A stretch of DNA of 64,000 nucleotides from Enterococcus thailandicus (GTDB lineage Bacteria > Bacillota > Bacilli > Lactobacillales > Enterococcaceae): assembly GCF_001886265.1 (NCBI RefSeq), contig NZ_JXLE01000004.1, positions 136,665 to 200,664 on the forward strand. The letters are read 5' to 3'. A program made the translations under genes and the position numbers. The notes under the pieces are model-generated. The model worked only from the letters and a program-made list of their open reading frames with translations. It searched no databases and was not told the DNA's origin. Each line of letters starts with the position of its first letter. Positions within the stretch are counted from its first letter, which is position 1. Of this stretch, positions 36,153 through 45,362 are shown one piece after another.

Positions 36153-36472
36153 GGAATAATGTCCTCCAAATTTTTTAGTGAAGGCAGGAAGTGAATTAGG
36201 AACTAGAGAATAATTCATTTTTTATGCTTCCTCTTCAACTAAGTAGTTATAAATAAATGCTCATTTCGACCGTACCATTAAAAGCTAGCATAAACCACTT
36301 TCAATTTTGTAATGTAGCTTTGAAGGTGGTCTCTTGAAAAATTTTTTTGTAGACAATTTCTTGTGATCAAGAAGTTACATGACGAATGAAGAAATGTGTA
36401 TCACTATATTTCTTGAGAGCAAGATTCTTCTGTGCTCGGATGTTGTTTTTCTCAAATAAACTTTATAATCTA

Positions 36473-36507
36473 TTGTCTTAACTATATTATATCTGATATA
36501 ATATAGT
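36473..36507 (+). promoter_or_regulatory. padR operon promoter with perfect dyad
   Basis: TTGTCT (36473-36478) and TATAAT (36497-36502) are 18 bases apart. A perfect inverted repeat ACTATATTATATC (36481-36493), one base, GATATAATATAGT (36495-36507) covers the spacer and the -10 box. PadR proteins usually bind such AT-rich dyads, so autorepression by the next gene is likely. Confidence 0.8.
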
Positions 36508-36540
36508 GGAATTAAAAATATTGTAAAAGAAGGTGGCGCT

Positions 36541-36858
36541 ATGCATATTCAAATTCCAACGGTTCTTCTTGATGGAACTGTGTTAGCAGCATTAAGCCGA
36601 GAAGATATGTATGGATACGCACTAACAAAAATTGTGCAAGAAAGTTTATCAATTAGTGAATCTACCATGTATCCCGTGTTAAGAAGGTTGAAACAAGAAG
36701 GGTATCTAGAAACCTATGATGAACCATTCGAAGGTCGAAATCGAAGATATTATCGTTTAACACCAATCGGACATACACATTTGGAAGAAATTATTGATGA
36801 ATGGATTGTTTTTCGAGACTCTTTAGATCGGTTATTGGAGGATAATAGACATGAATGA
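36541..36858 (+). CDS. PadR-family transcriptional regulator
   Basis: This 105-aa winged-helix protein of the small PadR subfamily has REDMYGYALTKIVQE, STMYPVLRRLKQEGYLE and GRNRRYYRLTPIGH. AAGGTGG lies before the ATG. It overlaps the DUF1700 gene by 8 bases. PadR-DUF1700-DUF4097 units are a known arrangement in Firmicutes, where the regulator senses envelope or antibiotic stress. It likely represses its own operon via the dyad at 36481-36507. Confidence 0.92.
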   Translation: MHIQIPTVLLDGTVLAALSREDMYGYALTKIVQESLSISESTMYPVLRRLKQEGYLETYDEPFEGRNRRYYRLTPIGHTHLEEIIDEWIVFRDSLDRLLEDNRHE

Positions 36859-37477
36859 ATACTTAAGTGAGGTCTTAAATGAACTTCAAGAAATTCCTGA
36901 AGCTGACCGTTTTGATTTGATCCAATATTACGAAGAATATTTTTTGGATTCAGGTAAGACAGTTGATGAAATTTTAGAAGAATATGGTACACCTAAACAG
37001 TTTGCGTTGAAGTTAAAAATCAATTATTTTTCGGAAGCAGATGATTTAGGGCAAGAAGAGGTACAACAAAGTAGTCCAAAAAGACAAATGCGTTTGATTT
37101 GGTTAATTGTACTTGGATTATTTGCATCGCCAATCTTGATTCCATTAGCATTGTTATTTGTTGCTGTATTGGTTGGTTTGATCATCGCATTATTCGCAGT
37201 TATTTTTAGTATCTATGTTGTTTGTATTGTGATTTTAGGAGTAGGCGTGGTTATGACGTTAGCAGGACTGATGGTTTTGGGACAATCGATTGTCAGTGGC
37301 TTATTCTTCGTTGGACTAGGTTTGTTTGCGACTGGTGCAGCCATCTTTTTCACTCCGATTTTAGTGAGATTAACAAAATGGTTAGCCCAGTTGATTATGC
37401 GTTTTGTTAAATGGGTCGGACGTCGGTTTGTTACTAGACGTGGTCTTCATCCAACACATGATGGGAATGAGAGGTGA
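36851..37477 (+). CDS. DUF1700 family membrane protein
   Basis: This 208-aa protein has an N-terminal helical domain (residues 1-60; LSEVLNELQEIPEADRFDLI and EEYGTPKQFALKLK) typical of DUF1700/HAAS. Four or so hydrophobic segments follow (about 75-190), then a basic tail. It overlaps the upstream regulator gene, and its stop overlaps the GTG frame of the next gene. It probably acts with the PadR and DUF4097 proteins in envelope stress; a molecular role is unknown. Confidence 0.85.
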   Translation: MNEYLSEVLNELQEIPEADRFDLIQYYEEYFLDSGKTVDEILEEYGTPKQFALKLKINYFSEADDLGQEEVQQSSPKRQMRLIWLIVLGLFASPILIPLALLFVAVLVGLIIALFAVIFSIYVVCIVILGVGVVMTLAGLMVLGQSIVSGLFFVGLGLFATGAAIFFTPILVRLTKWLAQLIMRFVKWVGRRFVTRRGLHPTHDGNER

Positions 37478-37482
37478 GTAAA

Positions 37483-38427
37483 ATGAAACTAAAACACTTT
37501 TTATTGATTGGTACAGGTTTTATGTTATTTGGTGGAATTCTGGTAGCAGGAACGTACACTGCAGGAGCACAAAAAACAATCGTTTGGGAAAATGGACCTA
37601 AACTATTGGATATGAAAGAACATACGGAAAAATTTAAGGCGAATGAAATCAAAAACTTAGTTATCCAAGCAGAAAATCAAGAGATCAATATCAGACAAGG
37701 ATTGGATTTTGAAGTTACGACGCAATATGAAAAGTCGGATGAACCAAAAGTTGTTCTCAAAGATCAAACTCTGTCGATTCGAGCAAAAGGAAAACAAGAA
37801 TATCCAATGCAAATTAGTTTAGAAGATACTCATCCAGAAATAACAATTACGGTACCAAAAGAAATCTCATTAAGTGATATTACGATTGAAAGCAGCAATA
37901 ATCGCTTAACGATGACAGATATTACAACTAAAAATTTAGCGGTTGACTCATATTCAGATAGCTGGTTGAGTTTTATTGGTTTAAAAACAGATTCAGTGAC
38001 AGTCAAAGACCGATTTAGCTCTGTTGATTTCAGTCGATTAAAGGCTAAAAAAGGAAACTTTACTGGTGAGGGAAGTAATTTTTACTTTTATGACAGTGCG
38101 TTGACAGACTCAAGTACGATTGTTGCTAAAAATGGTTCTGTTCGATTGAATGACGTCGATGTTCCTGGGTATCAATTGACACTTGCGGGAGATTCAACTT
38201 TCCAAGTAAACAATGAAACACGTGAAGGCTCTTCTTTTGAAAAAGGAAATTCGAAAAAAGGACTAACGATTGAAGGTAAAGATACATTTATTGAATGGAT
38301 GGATGAAAAATACCAAAATTCGATGAGTGAACAGATGGACGAAATGGATGACATGGACGATATGGGGGATCATATGGATCAACAAATGGATCACATGGAT
38401 AACCATATGGAAGATGAAACTGAATAG
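37483..38427 (+). CDS. DUF4097 family protein with Met/Asp/His-rich tail
   Basis: This 314-aa protein has an N-terminal membrane anchor or signal (FLLIGTGFMLFGGILVAGTY), then a beta-repeat region (about 45-255) of the DUF4097 type (IVIQAENQEI-like start, ITITVPKEISLSDITIESSNN, VDSYSDSWLSF). The last 35 residues repeat MDxMDD and HMDxxMD units, giving many Met, Asp and several His. The start at the ATG 37483 is chosen because AGGTGAG lies 6 bases before it. The fold resembles LiaG/YvlB-type proteins of envelope stress systems. The tail suggests metal binding, not shown by family knowledge. Confidence 0.85.
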   Translation: MKLKHFLLIGTGFMLFGGILVAGTYTAGAQKTIVWENGPKLLDMKEHTEKFKANEIKNLVIQAENQEINIRQGLDFEVTTQYEKSDEPKVVLKDQTLSIRAKGKQEYPMQISLEDTHPEITITVPKEISLSDITIESSNNRLTMTDITTKNLAVDSYSDSWLSFIGLKTDSVTVKDRFSSVDFSRLKAKKGNFTGEGSNFYFYDSALTDSSTIVAKNGSVRLNDVDVPGYQLTLAGDSTFQVNNETREGSSFEKGNSKKGLTIEGKDTFIEWMDEKYQNSMSEQMDEMDDMDDMGDHMDQQMDHMDNHMEDETE

Positions 38428-38564
38428 AATTTCCGAAAAATGGTATTGAGACAGTTTTTTTGTTTCAATATCATTTTTTGTTTCGCTTAAGTTGTTTTCT
38501 TATAGTAAGATAGGTATAGACAAATGAGATGTTGAAACTTAGCAAAAGAATTAGGGTGGGGAAA

Positions 38565-39053
38565 ATGAAAACAGAAGATGTTCAGCGAGAACAACTACGA
38601 GAAAAAATGCTTGAGTTACACGCGCAATTAAAATCATTGAACGAATTGTATTATGATGATGACAATGAAAAAGTAGCGATTGAGTATCCCAAAAATTCAG
38701 AAGGCCGTCAGTTAGAACAAGTACATAATGAAATGTTTCGCCATTTAATGAAAGTGAAAAAGGAGATGGATTATTACTCTTTGCCAATCACAGATACTGG
38801 TGTTTTACAATATGATGCTAGTAAAGAACGCTTTATTTTTAAGTCTGTCCGAAAAAATATTGTTCTTAATGCGGGAATGGATTTGGAAATTTTAGTTGAA
38901 GATTACTTTACAGAACAAAAACACTGGGTCAGAACTCGATTGGAGTATTTGCCGAAAGCTGCTGGCGGAACGCACTCAACGGGGTGGTTCATCAGCGAAG
39001 ATAAAGATTTGGAATTAGAAGGTGCATTAGCAAGACTGAGAATAACGGAATAG
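38565..39053 (+). CDS. Hypothetical protein, DUF5348-like
   Basis: This 162-aa soluble protein has a coiled-coil N-terminal half (residues 1-75; QREQLREKMLELHAQLKSL). The compact C-terminal half (GVLQYDASKERFIF, LNAGMDLEILVED, HSTGWFISEDKDLELEGALARL) fits DUF5348 in general pattern. The frame opens at 38529, but GGTGGGG lies before the ATG at 38565. Cotranscription with the SPFH gene 44 bases downstream is likely. Function unknown. Confidence 0.7.
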   Translation: MKTEDVQREQLREKMLELHAQLKSLNELYYDDDNEKVAIEYPKNSEGRQLEQVHNEMFRHLMKVKKEMDYYSLPITDTGVLQYDASKERFIFKSVRKNIVLNAGMDLEILVEDYFTEQKHWVRTRLEYLPKAAGGTHSTGWFISEDKDLELEGALARLRITE

Positions 39054-39097
39054 TCAGTAAAGAAAGTTGATGCTATTGTGCAGAAGGAGGAGAGATT

Positions 39098-39976
39098 TTG
39101 AAAATGAATGAGAAAAAAGCACTCTATATCAATGGGTATATTGGCTTAGTTGGTGTCATTGTTTTAGCAATCATGGGTGCCATTTTATTCTATTTTGGAA
39201 CGGTAGCAACTAGTCCAGCATTAATAATTATGAGTGTCATTTTGTGGGGAATTGCTTGTTTATTAGTTAGTTCAGCAACTGTGGTCAGTCCAAATCAATC
39301 AAAAGCTATTTTGCTTTTTGGTAATTATTTAGGAACAATTAAAGAGAATGGTTTTTTTCTAACGGTTCCGTTAACCAATAAAATCAACGTATCACTTAAA
39401 GTTCGAAATTTTAACAGTTCTGTTTTAAAAGTAAATGACTTAGATGGAAATCCAATTGAGATTTCTGCTGTTGTCGTTTTTAAAGTAGTCGATACGGCGA
39501 AAGCTTTGTTTGATGTTGCTTATTATCAAGACTTTGTGGAAATCCAAAGTGAAACAGCTGTTCGTCATATTGCAAGTCAATATCCATATGATACTTTCAA
39601 TGATACTGATATTACTTTACGTGGAAATACGACCGAAGTTTCAGATAAATTAGCAACAGAACTTCAAGAACGTCTAGCTGTTGCCGGAGTTGAAGTCATC
39701 GAAGCACGATTGAATCATTTAGCTTATGCGACTGAAATTGCGAGTGCCATGTTGCAAAGACAGCAAGCAAAAGCAATTCTTTCTGCACGTCAGACAATCG
39801 TTGAAGGTGCGGTAACAATGACTCAAATGGCACTGGAACAAATTGAAGCGGGTCAAGAAATCAACTTTACGGACGACCGAAAAGTTCAACTAATCAATAA
39901 CTTGTTAGTCTCGATTATTACGGATAAAGGAACGCAGCCGGTGATTAACACAGGGGATTTAACTGACCGAAAATAA
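39098..39976 (+). CDS. SPFH/band-7 domain membrane protein
   Basis: This 292-aa protein has two N-terminal membrane helices (about 8-55). An SPFH domain follows (VVSPNQSKAILLFGNYLGTIKENGFF, VRNFNSSVLKVNDLDGNPIEISAVVVFKV), then a helical C-terminal part (LQRQQAKAILSARQTIVEGA). It resembles slipin/stomatin proteins that organise membrane microdomains. GGAGGAG precedes the TTG at 39098 by 5 bases; the ATG six bases later is an alternative. It may act with the neighbouring envelope-stress genes. Confidence 0.88.
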   Translation: MKMNEKKALYINGYIGLVGVIVLAIMGAILFYFGTVATSPALIIMSVILWGIACLLVSSATVVSPNQSKAILLFGNYLGTIKENGFFLTVPLTNKINVSLKVRNFNSSVLKVNDLDGNPIEISAVVVFKVVDTAKALFDVAYYQDFVEIQSETAVRHIASQYPYDTFNDTDITLRGNTTEVSDKLATELQERLAVAGVEVIEARLNHLAYATEIASAMLQRQQAKAILSARQTIVEGAVTMTQMALEQIEAGQEINFTDDRKVQLINNLLVSIITDKGTQPVINTGDLTDRK

Positions 39977-39996
39977 ACAATGATTGAAAGTAAAAA

Positions 39997-40032
39997 AAAA
40001 AGAGAGTGGGGCGGTTTGCCTCACTCTCTTTT
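39997..40032. terminator. Terminator after SPFH gene
   Basis: AAAGAGAGTG and CACTCTCTTT form the outer stem, with GGC/GCC extending it, flanked by A and T runs. It ends the transcript before the YxeA-ABC operon. Confidence 0.85.
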
Positions 40033-40177
40033 ATTTGAAGAAAGTTCATTATCAGGTCGAAAGGCCTTCTTTGACACGTGCTAACAATATTGAAAGATGA
40101 CTGATAGAGGAATCTAAGGCATGTTCGTTTCTTTTTTTCTATACTTAGTTCATCAAGTTAAAAGAGAGGGCAAAATG

Positions 40178-40540
40178 ATGAAAAAATTTCTGATTGGCTT
40201 ATTGATTGTCGCTGGTATCGGAGTCGCTGGTTTGAAAATAGCGGATGCCGTAGTTTTAGGTGGCGATGACTATTATGTACAAATTACGACAAACGGTGAA
40301 AAATTAGTTCAAAAAGATGATAAAAATCAAGAAGTGATTACTTATCAATACACTTTGCCGGGCTTTAACAAAGAAGGCGCAGAAAAAGAATTAGAATTTC
40401 AAGGGATGCAAACACGTCCGTTGCGAAAAAATGCGTATCTTAAAGTAGTCTGGAATAAAAATAAAGGTGTAACTGGTTATGAAGAAGTTGAAAAATCAGC
40501 AATACCTAAAGCAGCACAAGAAAAATTAACTAAAGGGTAG
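40178..40540 (+). CDS. YxeA-family secreted/membrane small protein
   Basis: This 120-aa protein has an N-terminal signal or anchor helix (FLIGLLIVAGIGVAGLKIAD). A YxeA (DUF1093) domain follows with YYVQITTNGEKL, YQYTLPGFNKEGAEKELEF and a C-terminal GYEEVEKSAIPKAAQEKL. The ATG at 40178 is chosen because GAGAGGG lies 7 bases before it. It is followed 8 bases later by a BceA-like ATPase and then a BceB-like permease, as in the Bacillus yxdLM-yxeA locus. That points to a role in antimicrobial-peptide response. Exact function is unknown. Confidence 0.85.
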   Translation: MKKFLIGLLIVAGIGVAGLKIADAVVLGGDDYYVQITTNGEKLVQKDDKNQEVITYQYTLPGFNKEGAEKELEFQGMQTRPLRKNAYLKVVWNKNKGVTGYEEVEKSAIPKAAQEKLTKG

Positions 40541-40548
40541 GCGCAAAA

Positions 40549-41301
40549 ATGGAAAAAATTGTTGAAATTCAAGATGTAACAAAAGTATATGGGAAAAATA
40601 ATGAAAAGAAAACAACAGCTTTAGATGGCATTTCATTTTCAGTAGAAAAAGGTGAATTTATCGGAATCATGGGAGCATCTGGTTCTGGTAAATCAACTTT
40701 GTTGAATATTTTATCTACTTTAGATAAACCAACAGATGGTCACATTCGAATCAATCAAAAAGATGTGACTACTTTAAAAGGGAATCAACTAGCTGATTTT
40801 CGTGCCAAAGAAATTGGATTTATTTTCCAAGACTTCAATTTATTGGAAAACTTAACAGCACAAGAAAATATTGCAGTACCATTATCTTTGCAAGGTGTTC
40901 GTCCAAAAGAAATCAAGCAAAGAGTCAAAAAAATTGCAGAACGTTTATCAATCAGCCATATTTTAGACAGCTATCCTTCAGCTATTTCTGGTGGACAAAA
41001 ACAACGTGTAGCGGCTGCTAGAGCATTGATTACCCAACCAACGATTCTATTAGGTGACGAGCCAACCGGAGCGTTAGATTCCAAGAGTGCGCGGGATCTA
41101 TTAGATACAATGGATGAATTGAACCAAAAAGATAACGTTTCTATTTTACTCGTAACACATGATCCTTTTTCAGCAAGTTATTGTCAACGAATTTTATTTA
41201 TCAAAGATGGCGGAATCCATCAAGAAGTTAAACGAGGCGATCAAAGTCGTGAAGCATTTTATCGTCAAATTTTAACTATCCTAGGAAATTTGGAACAGTA
41301 A
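40549..41301 (+). CDS. BceA-like ABC transporter ATPase
   Basis: This 250-aa ATPase has Walker A GASGSGKST, Q-loop FIFQDFNLLE, signature ISGGQKQR, Walker B TILLGDEPTGALD and switch HD in VTHDPFSA. It belongs to the MacB/BceA peptide-resistance group. It lies in an operon between yxeA-like and the 10-TM-type permease, with 12 bases to the latter. It powers sensing or removal of cell-wall-active peptide antibiotics. No two-component partner is adjacent, so control may come from a distant BceRS-type pair. Confidence 0.92.
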   Translation: MEKIVEIQDVTKVYGKNNEKKTTALDGISFSVEKGEFIGIMGASGSGKSTLLNILSTLDKPTDGHIRINQKDVTTLKGNQLADFRAKEIGFIFQDFNLLENLTAQENIAVPLSLQGVRPKEIKQRVKKIAERLSISHILDSYPSAISGGQKQRVAAARALITQPTILLGDEPTGALDSKSARDLLDTMDELNQKDNVSILLVTHDPFSASYCQRILFIKDGGIHQEVKRGDQSREAFYRQILTILGNLEQ

Positions 41302-41313
41302 GGGGGAGAGAAT

Positions 41314-43125
41314 ATGCTTTGGAAACTATCACTTACTGGTATTAAGAGTCGCTTGCGAGATTATCTTGTCCTATTTTCAGGATTAGTTATGGCATCAGCA
41401 ATTTTTTACATGTTTGAGTCAATGGCAAGTAATGAAGCCTTTCTAACAAGTAATTCAACGATTTCATCAACAGTCATTATCTTTCGACTAGGCTCAGTAT
41501 TATTGAGTATTATCACTTTTGTCTATATCCTGTATGCTAATTCATTTTTGATGACGATGCGTCAAAAAGATTATGCGATGTTTATGATGCTAGGTGCTAA
41601 GGGTCGAAAAATTGCGCAAATGATTTTTTCAGAAACCTTTATTGTGGGGATTTTGGCAACATTGGTTGGCTCAGTTGTTGGAATGGGATTGACTAGTATT
41701 GTTAGTCATTTATTAGTCCAACAATTAAATATAAAAATCTCTCATTTTTCACCATTTAGCGTTCATGGATTGTTGATTACGATTGTGTTCTTCTCTATTT
41801 TATTTTTATTAGCAGCCATTGTTAATGCATTTTCAATCGTTAAAAAACCAATCTTAACATTGATTCGTGCGGATCAAACTCCGACACAAATGAAGCAACA
41901 TAAGTTTTTATTTTTCCTTGAAGTTGTGTTGGGGATTGCCAGCTTAACATGTGGCTATTACATGATGCAAAACTTAGAAAAATTCCAGTTGTTTGGAATC
42001 GTCATTGCTTTGGTTACGATTGTTTTAGGGACGTATTTTATTTTCCATTCGGTCATTATCTTCTGTTTATCATTACTGAAAAAAGCAGATGGTATCGCAT
42101 TAAGAAAGCTGAATAATTTTACTTTATCACAGTTAAGTTTTCGAATTCGCGAATATACACAAATGCTTTCGATGGTAGCAATGTTGTTTGCTTTAGCATT
42201 AGGTGCGCTCACTGTCGGTTTGGGCTTCAAAAATGAAATTTCAAAAATGACAAATAGCTTTACTGTTTATGATGTCGTGTTGAACAACGCGCAAAAAATT
42301 GATCAACAAGAGGTTGCAAAACTAGATCCTAAAGTGAATGCTTCTTATACGCAAAAAGAAGATGAACAAACCATTTACTATCTTTCTGAACAATTTGAGC
42401 AAACGCCATTTATTGTGAAAGAAGGAATGAATGGCGATAGAAATATCAAACCAAAGAACAAAGAAATTACAGCAACACAATTGGCTCAAGAGCTTACTTT
42501 ACAAGATAGTTTACGGGAGTATGAGTTGCCTGAACAGCAACCGAAAGAAATAAAATTGGTTTCACAAGAAGAATTCAGTCAGTTGAATTTACCTGAAACG
42601 ACTTTACAACTTATTCAAGTAACAGATTTTGACAAGCAATTGAGTAACCTTGAAAAACTGGTAGCGGAAAATAAAGCAAATAATGAAGAACTAAAAAACG
42701 TTGACTACAGCTTTACGCAAAAAGCAGATGTTTACAATACGTTTAACAGTATGTTTTCAGGATTTGAATTTATGGGCTTCTTCTTAGGCTTAGCTTTCTT
42801 GACAATGTTAGCAAGTTGTTTGATGTTCAAGATTCTTTCTGGAAGTAAGAGCGATCAAGTGCGTTATGAAATGTTACAAAAAATTGGTACACGTCAAGGG
42901 TTACTAACACAATCGATTCGCCGAGAAATTGGTGTCTTATTCTTAGCACCAGGACTTTTAGGTGTTGTTCACGTCCTATTCGGCTTACAAATGTTCAAAT
43001 TATTGATGAGTGATCCTTACGATAATTTGTGGTTGCCATTTACAATTTTCTTTGTCTTATACTTTGTTTATTATGTAATAACGACATGGTTGTATACGGG
43101 AATCGTATTGAAAAAGAAAGCATAA
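41314..43125 (+). CDS. BceB-like FtsX permease
   Basis: This 603-aa permease has ten predicted membrane helices: four near the N-terminus (residues about 15-170), more at 195-245 and 280-305, and three near the C-terminus. A large extracytoplasmic domain of about 180 residues lies between helices 7 and 8 (about 310-490). That layout and YAMFMMLGAKGRKIAQMIFSE are hallmarks of BceB/VraG-type antimicrobial-peptide transporters. The domain is the expected ligand-binding part (bacitracin or nisin-like), but specificity cannot be read. Confidence 0.9.
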   Translation: MLWKLSLTGIKSRLRDYLVLFSGLVMASAIFYMFESMASNEAFLTSNSTISSTVIIFRLGSVLLSIITFVYILYANSFLMTMRQKDYAMFMMLGAKGRKIAQMIFSETFIVGILATLVGSVVGMGLTSIVSHLLVQQLNIKISHFSPFSVHGLLITIVFFSILFLLAAIVNAFSIVKKPILTLIRADQTPTQMKQHKFLFFLEVVLGIASLTCGYYMMQNLEKFQLFGIVIALVTIVLGTYFIFHSVIIFCLSLLKKADGIALRKLNNFTLSQLSFRIREYTQMLSMVAMLFALALGALTVGLGFKNEISKMTNSFTVYDVVLNNAQKIDQQEVAKLDPKVNASYTQKEDEQTIYYLSEQFEQTPFIVKEGMNGDRNIKPKNKEITATQLAQELTLQDSLREYELPEQQPKEIKLVSQEEFSQLNLPETTLQLIQVTDFDKQLSNLEKLVAENKANNEELKNVDYSFTQKADVYNTFNSMFSGFEFMGFFLGLAFLTMLASCLMFKILSGSKSDQVRYEMLQKIGTRQGLLTQSIRREIGVLFLAPGLLGVVHVLFGLQMFKLLMSDPYDNLWLPFTIFFVLYFVYYVITTWLYTGIVLKKKA

Positions 43126-43134
43126 AAAACAGGA

Positions 43135-43175
43135 AGAGGACTAAAATGCGCGCGCATTTTAGTCCTCTATTTTTT
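43135..43175. terminator. Terminator after BceB-like gene
   Basis: AGAGGACTAAAATGCG (43135-43150) and CGCATTTTAGTCCTCT (43153-43168) are a perfect 16-bp stem followed by A and T6. Confidence 0.95.
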
Positions 43176-43251
43176 GCGGATCTGCTTTCTGACCTAAAAA
43201 AAACGGAACAACTACTTTTTGTGTATATCTTTGTTTTTTTTTACAAAAAAA

Positions 43252-44157
43252 TCATGTTGCACGTCCTACAATTGCTTGCTGTTCTAATAATTCCATAATA
43301 GATTCCAGTGAAAGATTGGTGTGCTGTTTCTGACTAGCTCGTTTTCGATAAGCAGTTGGCGTTTCACCAGTCTTTTTTTTAAAGATTCGGCTAAAGACAA
43401 CTAAGCTATGAAAGCCGGACTGAAAAGCAATATTTTCAACGGAATCATCTGACATCAACAATAAAAAAGCAGCACGATTGATTCGGATACCTAATAACCA
43501 TTCTTTGACACTTACCCCAATATTTTCATGGAAGGTACGGGAGAGGTGGCTACGGTTGACCGATAATGCGTCAGCAACTTCTTGGATAGTGAGTTCCTCT
43601 GTTGCATGGGCTTGAATGTATTCGATTGCTTCAATCGTTAAACGTGAAATATTTTGAGGTGTGCTTAAGTGATTTTTTCCACCATCTACTAGTAATTTTT
43701 CAAAAAAGCGATACAGCAATGCATTCAATTTGATTTCATTTAGTAGCGTGTCTGGCGCATAATCAAAACAAGCTAAAATCAATTGACTATAGTCAACTAA
43801 CTGATTTGAGCGAAACGTATACTCATTTTCTTTAAAAGGGGAATGCTTAATCAATTCCTCTGCTTCTTTTCCACCAAAGGAAAGCCAAGCGTAGACCCAA
43901 GGATTGGTTACATCAGAGCGATAAAAAGTTTGATCGCCTGGACGAATGAGAAATAAATCTCCTTTTTTTAAATGATACTTTTGCTGATTGACCGAGTACA
44001 CACCCTCACCATCCAAGATGATATGTAGAACAAAATGTTGTCGGATAGCTGGTCCAAAAGAGTGAAAAGGCATGGTTTTAGAAAATCCACAAAAATTAAA
44101 GTAAAGTTCACTTGATAAAAAATGATGTTCTTTTCGTAAAAATACAGTTTGTTCCAT
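43252..44157 (-). CDS. AraC-family regulator, probably of galM-galK
   Basis: This 301-aa protein has an N-terminal cupin-type sugar-binding domain (residues about 20-150; HIILDGEGVYSVNQQKYHLKKGDLFLIRPGD). A C-terminal double helix-turn-helix follows (about 190-285; TIQEVADALSVNRSHLSRTFHENIGVSVKEW and ENIAFQSGFHSLVVFSRIFKKKTGETPTAYR). The family activates sugar genes such as melibiose, raffinose or galactose loci. It is divergent from galM-galK with about 150 bases between, so it is likely their activator. The effector is inferred. Confidence 0.9.
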   Translation of the reverse strand: MEQTVFLRKEHHFLSSELYFNFCGFSKTMPFHSFGPAIRQHFVLHIILDGEGVYSVNQQKYHLKKGDLFLIRPGDQTFYRSDVTNPWVYAWLSFGGKEAEELIKHSPFKENEYTFRSNQLVDYSQLILACFDYAPDTLLNEIKLNALLYRFFEKLLVDGGKNHLSTPQNISRLTIEAIEYIQAHATEELTIQEVADALSVNRSHLSRTFHENIGVSVKEWLLGIRINRAAFLLLMSDDSVENIAFQSGFHSLVVFSRIFKKKTGETPTAYRKRASQKQHTNLSLESIMELLEQQAIVGRAT

Positions 44158-44243
44158 CTGCTCAGCCCCTTTTCTTCAAGGTACGCTTACTCGGAAAAAA
44201 ATGCAACAAAAAGTTAAATTTGTATCACATGATAGTAATAAAA

Positions 44244-44266
44244 AGAAAGCGATTACTTGATATAAT
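44244..44266 (+). promoter_or_regulatory. galM promoter region with cre-like site
   Basis: TATAAT lies at 44261-44266 without a good -35 box, fitting an AraC-dependent promoter. Immediately upstream, AGAAAGCGATTACT (44244-44257) matches the core of a CcpA cre site on the minus strand with mismatches at the ends. Carbon catabolite repression is likely but not proven. Confidence 0.55.
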
Positions 44267-44309
44267 GAATGAGAAATAATCAACTATGGAATGAAAAGAG
44301 GGCGACAGT

Positions 44310-45344
44310 ATGCAAATCAAAGAGCAAGAATTTGGAAATGATTCCCATTTGATCACATTAATCAATGATCAAAAGACAGAATTGGCTGTTACTGATTTTG
44401 GCGCACGAATCGTTCATTTACAGACGCTAATTGATGGAACAAAACGTGAATTGATCCTAGGGTTTGATCATGCAGAAGAATATCTTTCGAAAGACGCGTA
44501 TATCGGTGCAACAATTGGTCGAACAGCTGGTCGAATCGCTAAGGGAAAATTTTATCTAGACAATCAAGAGTATCAGGCAAAAGTCAGTGAAGAAACAGGA
44601 CATTGTTTACATGGTGGAGATCCTAGCTTTGAAAAGAAAAATTGGCCATACACGATTATCAAAGGTGAAAATGAAGCTTCAGTTATTTTCTATTTAACAA
44701 GTCCTAATCAAGAAAATGGTTTTCCGGGTAATTTAGACGTGGAAGCACGCTATACTTTAACAAATGATGATGTTTGGCGAATAAGTATTCGCGGGATTAG
44801 CGATCAATTGACTTTATTTAATCCAACCAATCATGTGTATTTTAATCTAACAGGAGATGTAACTGAACCAATCGATCAGCATGAACTATGGTTAGCAAGC
44901 CAATTTTTTGCTCCTTTACAAAAAGATTTGATTCCAAAAGGGGAAGTCGCACCGGTCAAAGGGACAGCATTCGATTTTACAACGCCAAAAGTCCTTTCAG
45001 ATGTTTTTATTAGTGATTTTTCACAAGCCAAAATGGTTGGCGGGATGGATCATCCGTTTTTCTTACAGAAAACAGGACAAATGAATCAAGTAGCAAAATT
45101 AACAAGTCCAGATAAAAAGGTTGCGATCCAAGTTGCAACCAATGTAGGAAGCATTGTCTTGTTTACCGCAAATTTTGGTGATGATGCACCAGTTATGCGC
45201 GGAGACAAACTAGTGAATCATGGCGGAATCACCTTTGAAACGCAAGAAGCTCCTGGATCAGAACGATTTGAAAGCTTTGGCGACATTACGCTTTTACCTA
45301 ACCAGGCACGTGAGTTTGTGACAGAATATCAAATAAAAAAATAG
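44310..45344 (+). CDS. galM: Galactose mutarotase
   Basis: This 344-aa aldose 1-epimerase of the GalM family has GATIGRTAGRIAKGKF, TGHCLHGGDPSFEKKNW and NPTNHVYFNLTG (catalytic His region). The C-terminal FETQEAPGSE carries the catalytic Glu. It converts beta- to alpha-galactose for galactokinase. It is 18 bases before galK and shares its transcript. It differs from the 335-aa paralogue in the maltose operon. Confidence 0.93.
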   Translation: MQIKEQEFGNDSHLITLINDQKTELAVTDFGARIVHLQTLIDGTKRELILGFDHAEEYLSKDAYIGATIGRTAGRIAKGKFYLDNQEYQAKVSEETGHCLHGGDPSFEKKNWPYTIIKGENEASVIFYLTSPNQENGFPGNLDVEARYTLTNDDVWRISIRGISDQLTLFNPTNHVYFNLTGDVTEPIDQHELWLASQFFAPLQKDLIPKGEVAPVKGTAFDFTTPKVLSDVFISDFSQAKMVGGMDHPFFLQKTGQMNQVAKLTSPDKKVAIQVATNVGSIVLFTANFGDDAPVMRGDKLVNHGGITFETQEAPGSERFESFGDITLLPNQAREFVTEYQIKK

Positions 45345-45362
45345 ATGAATGAGGGATATCAG

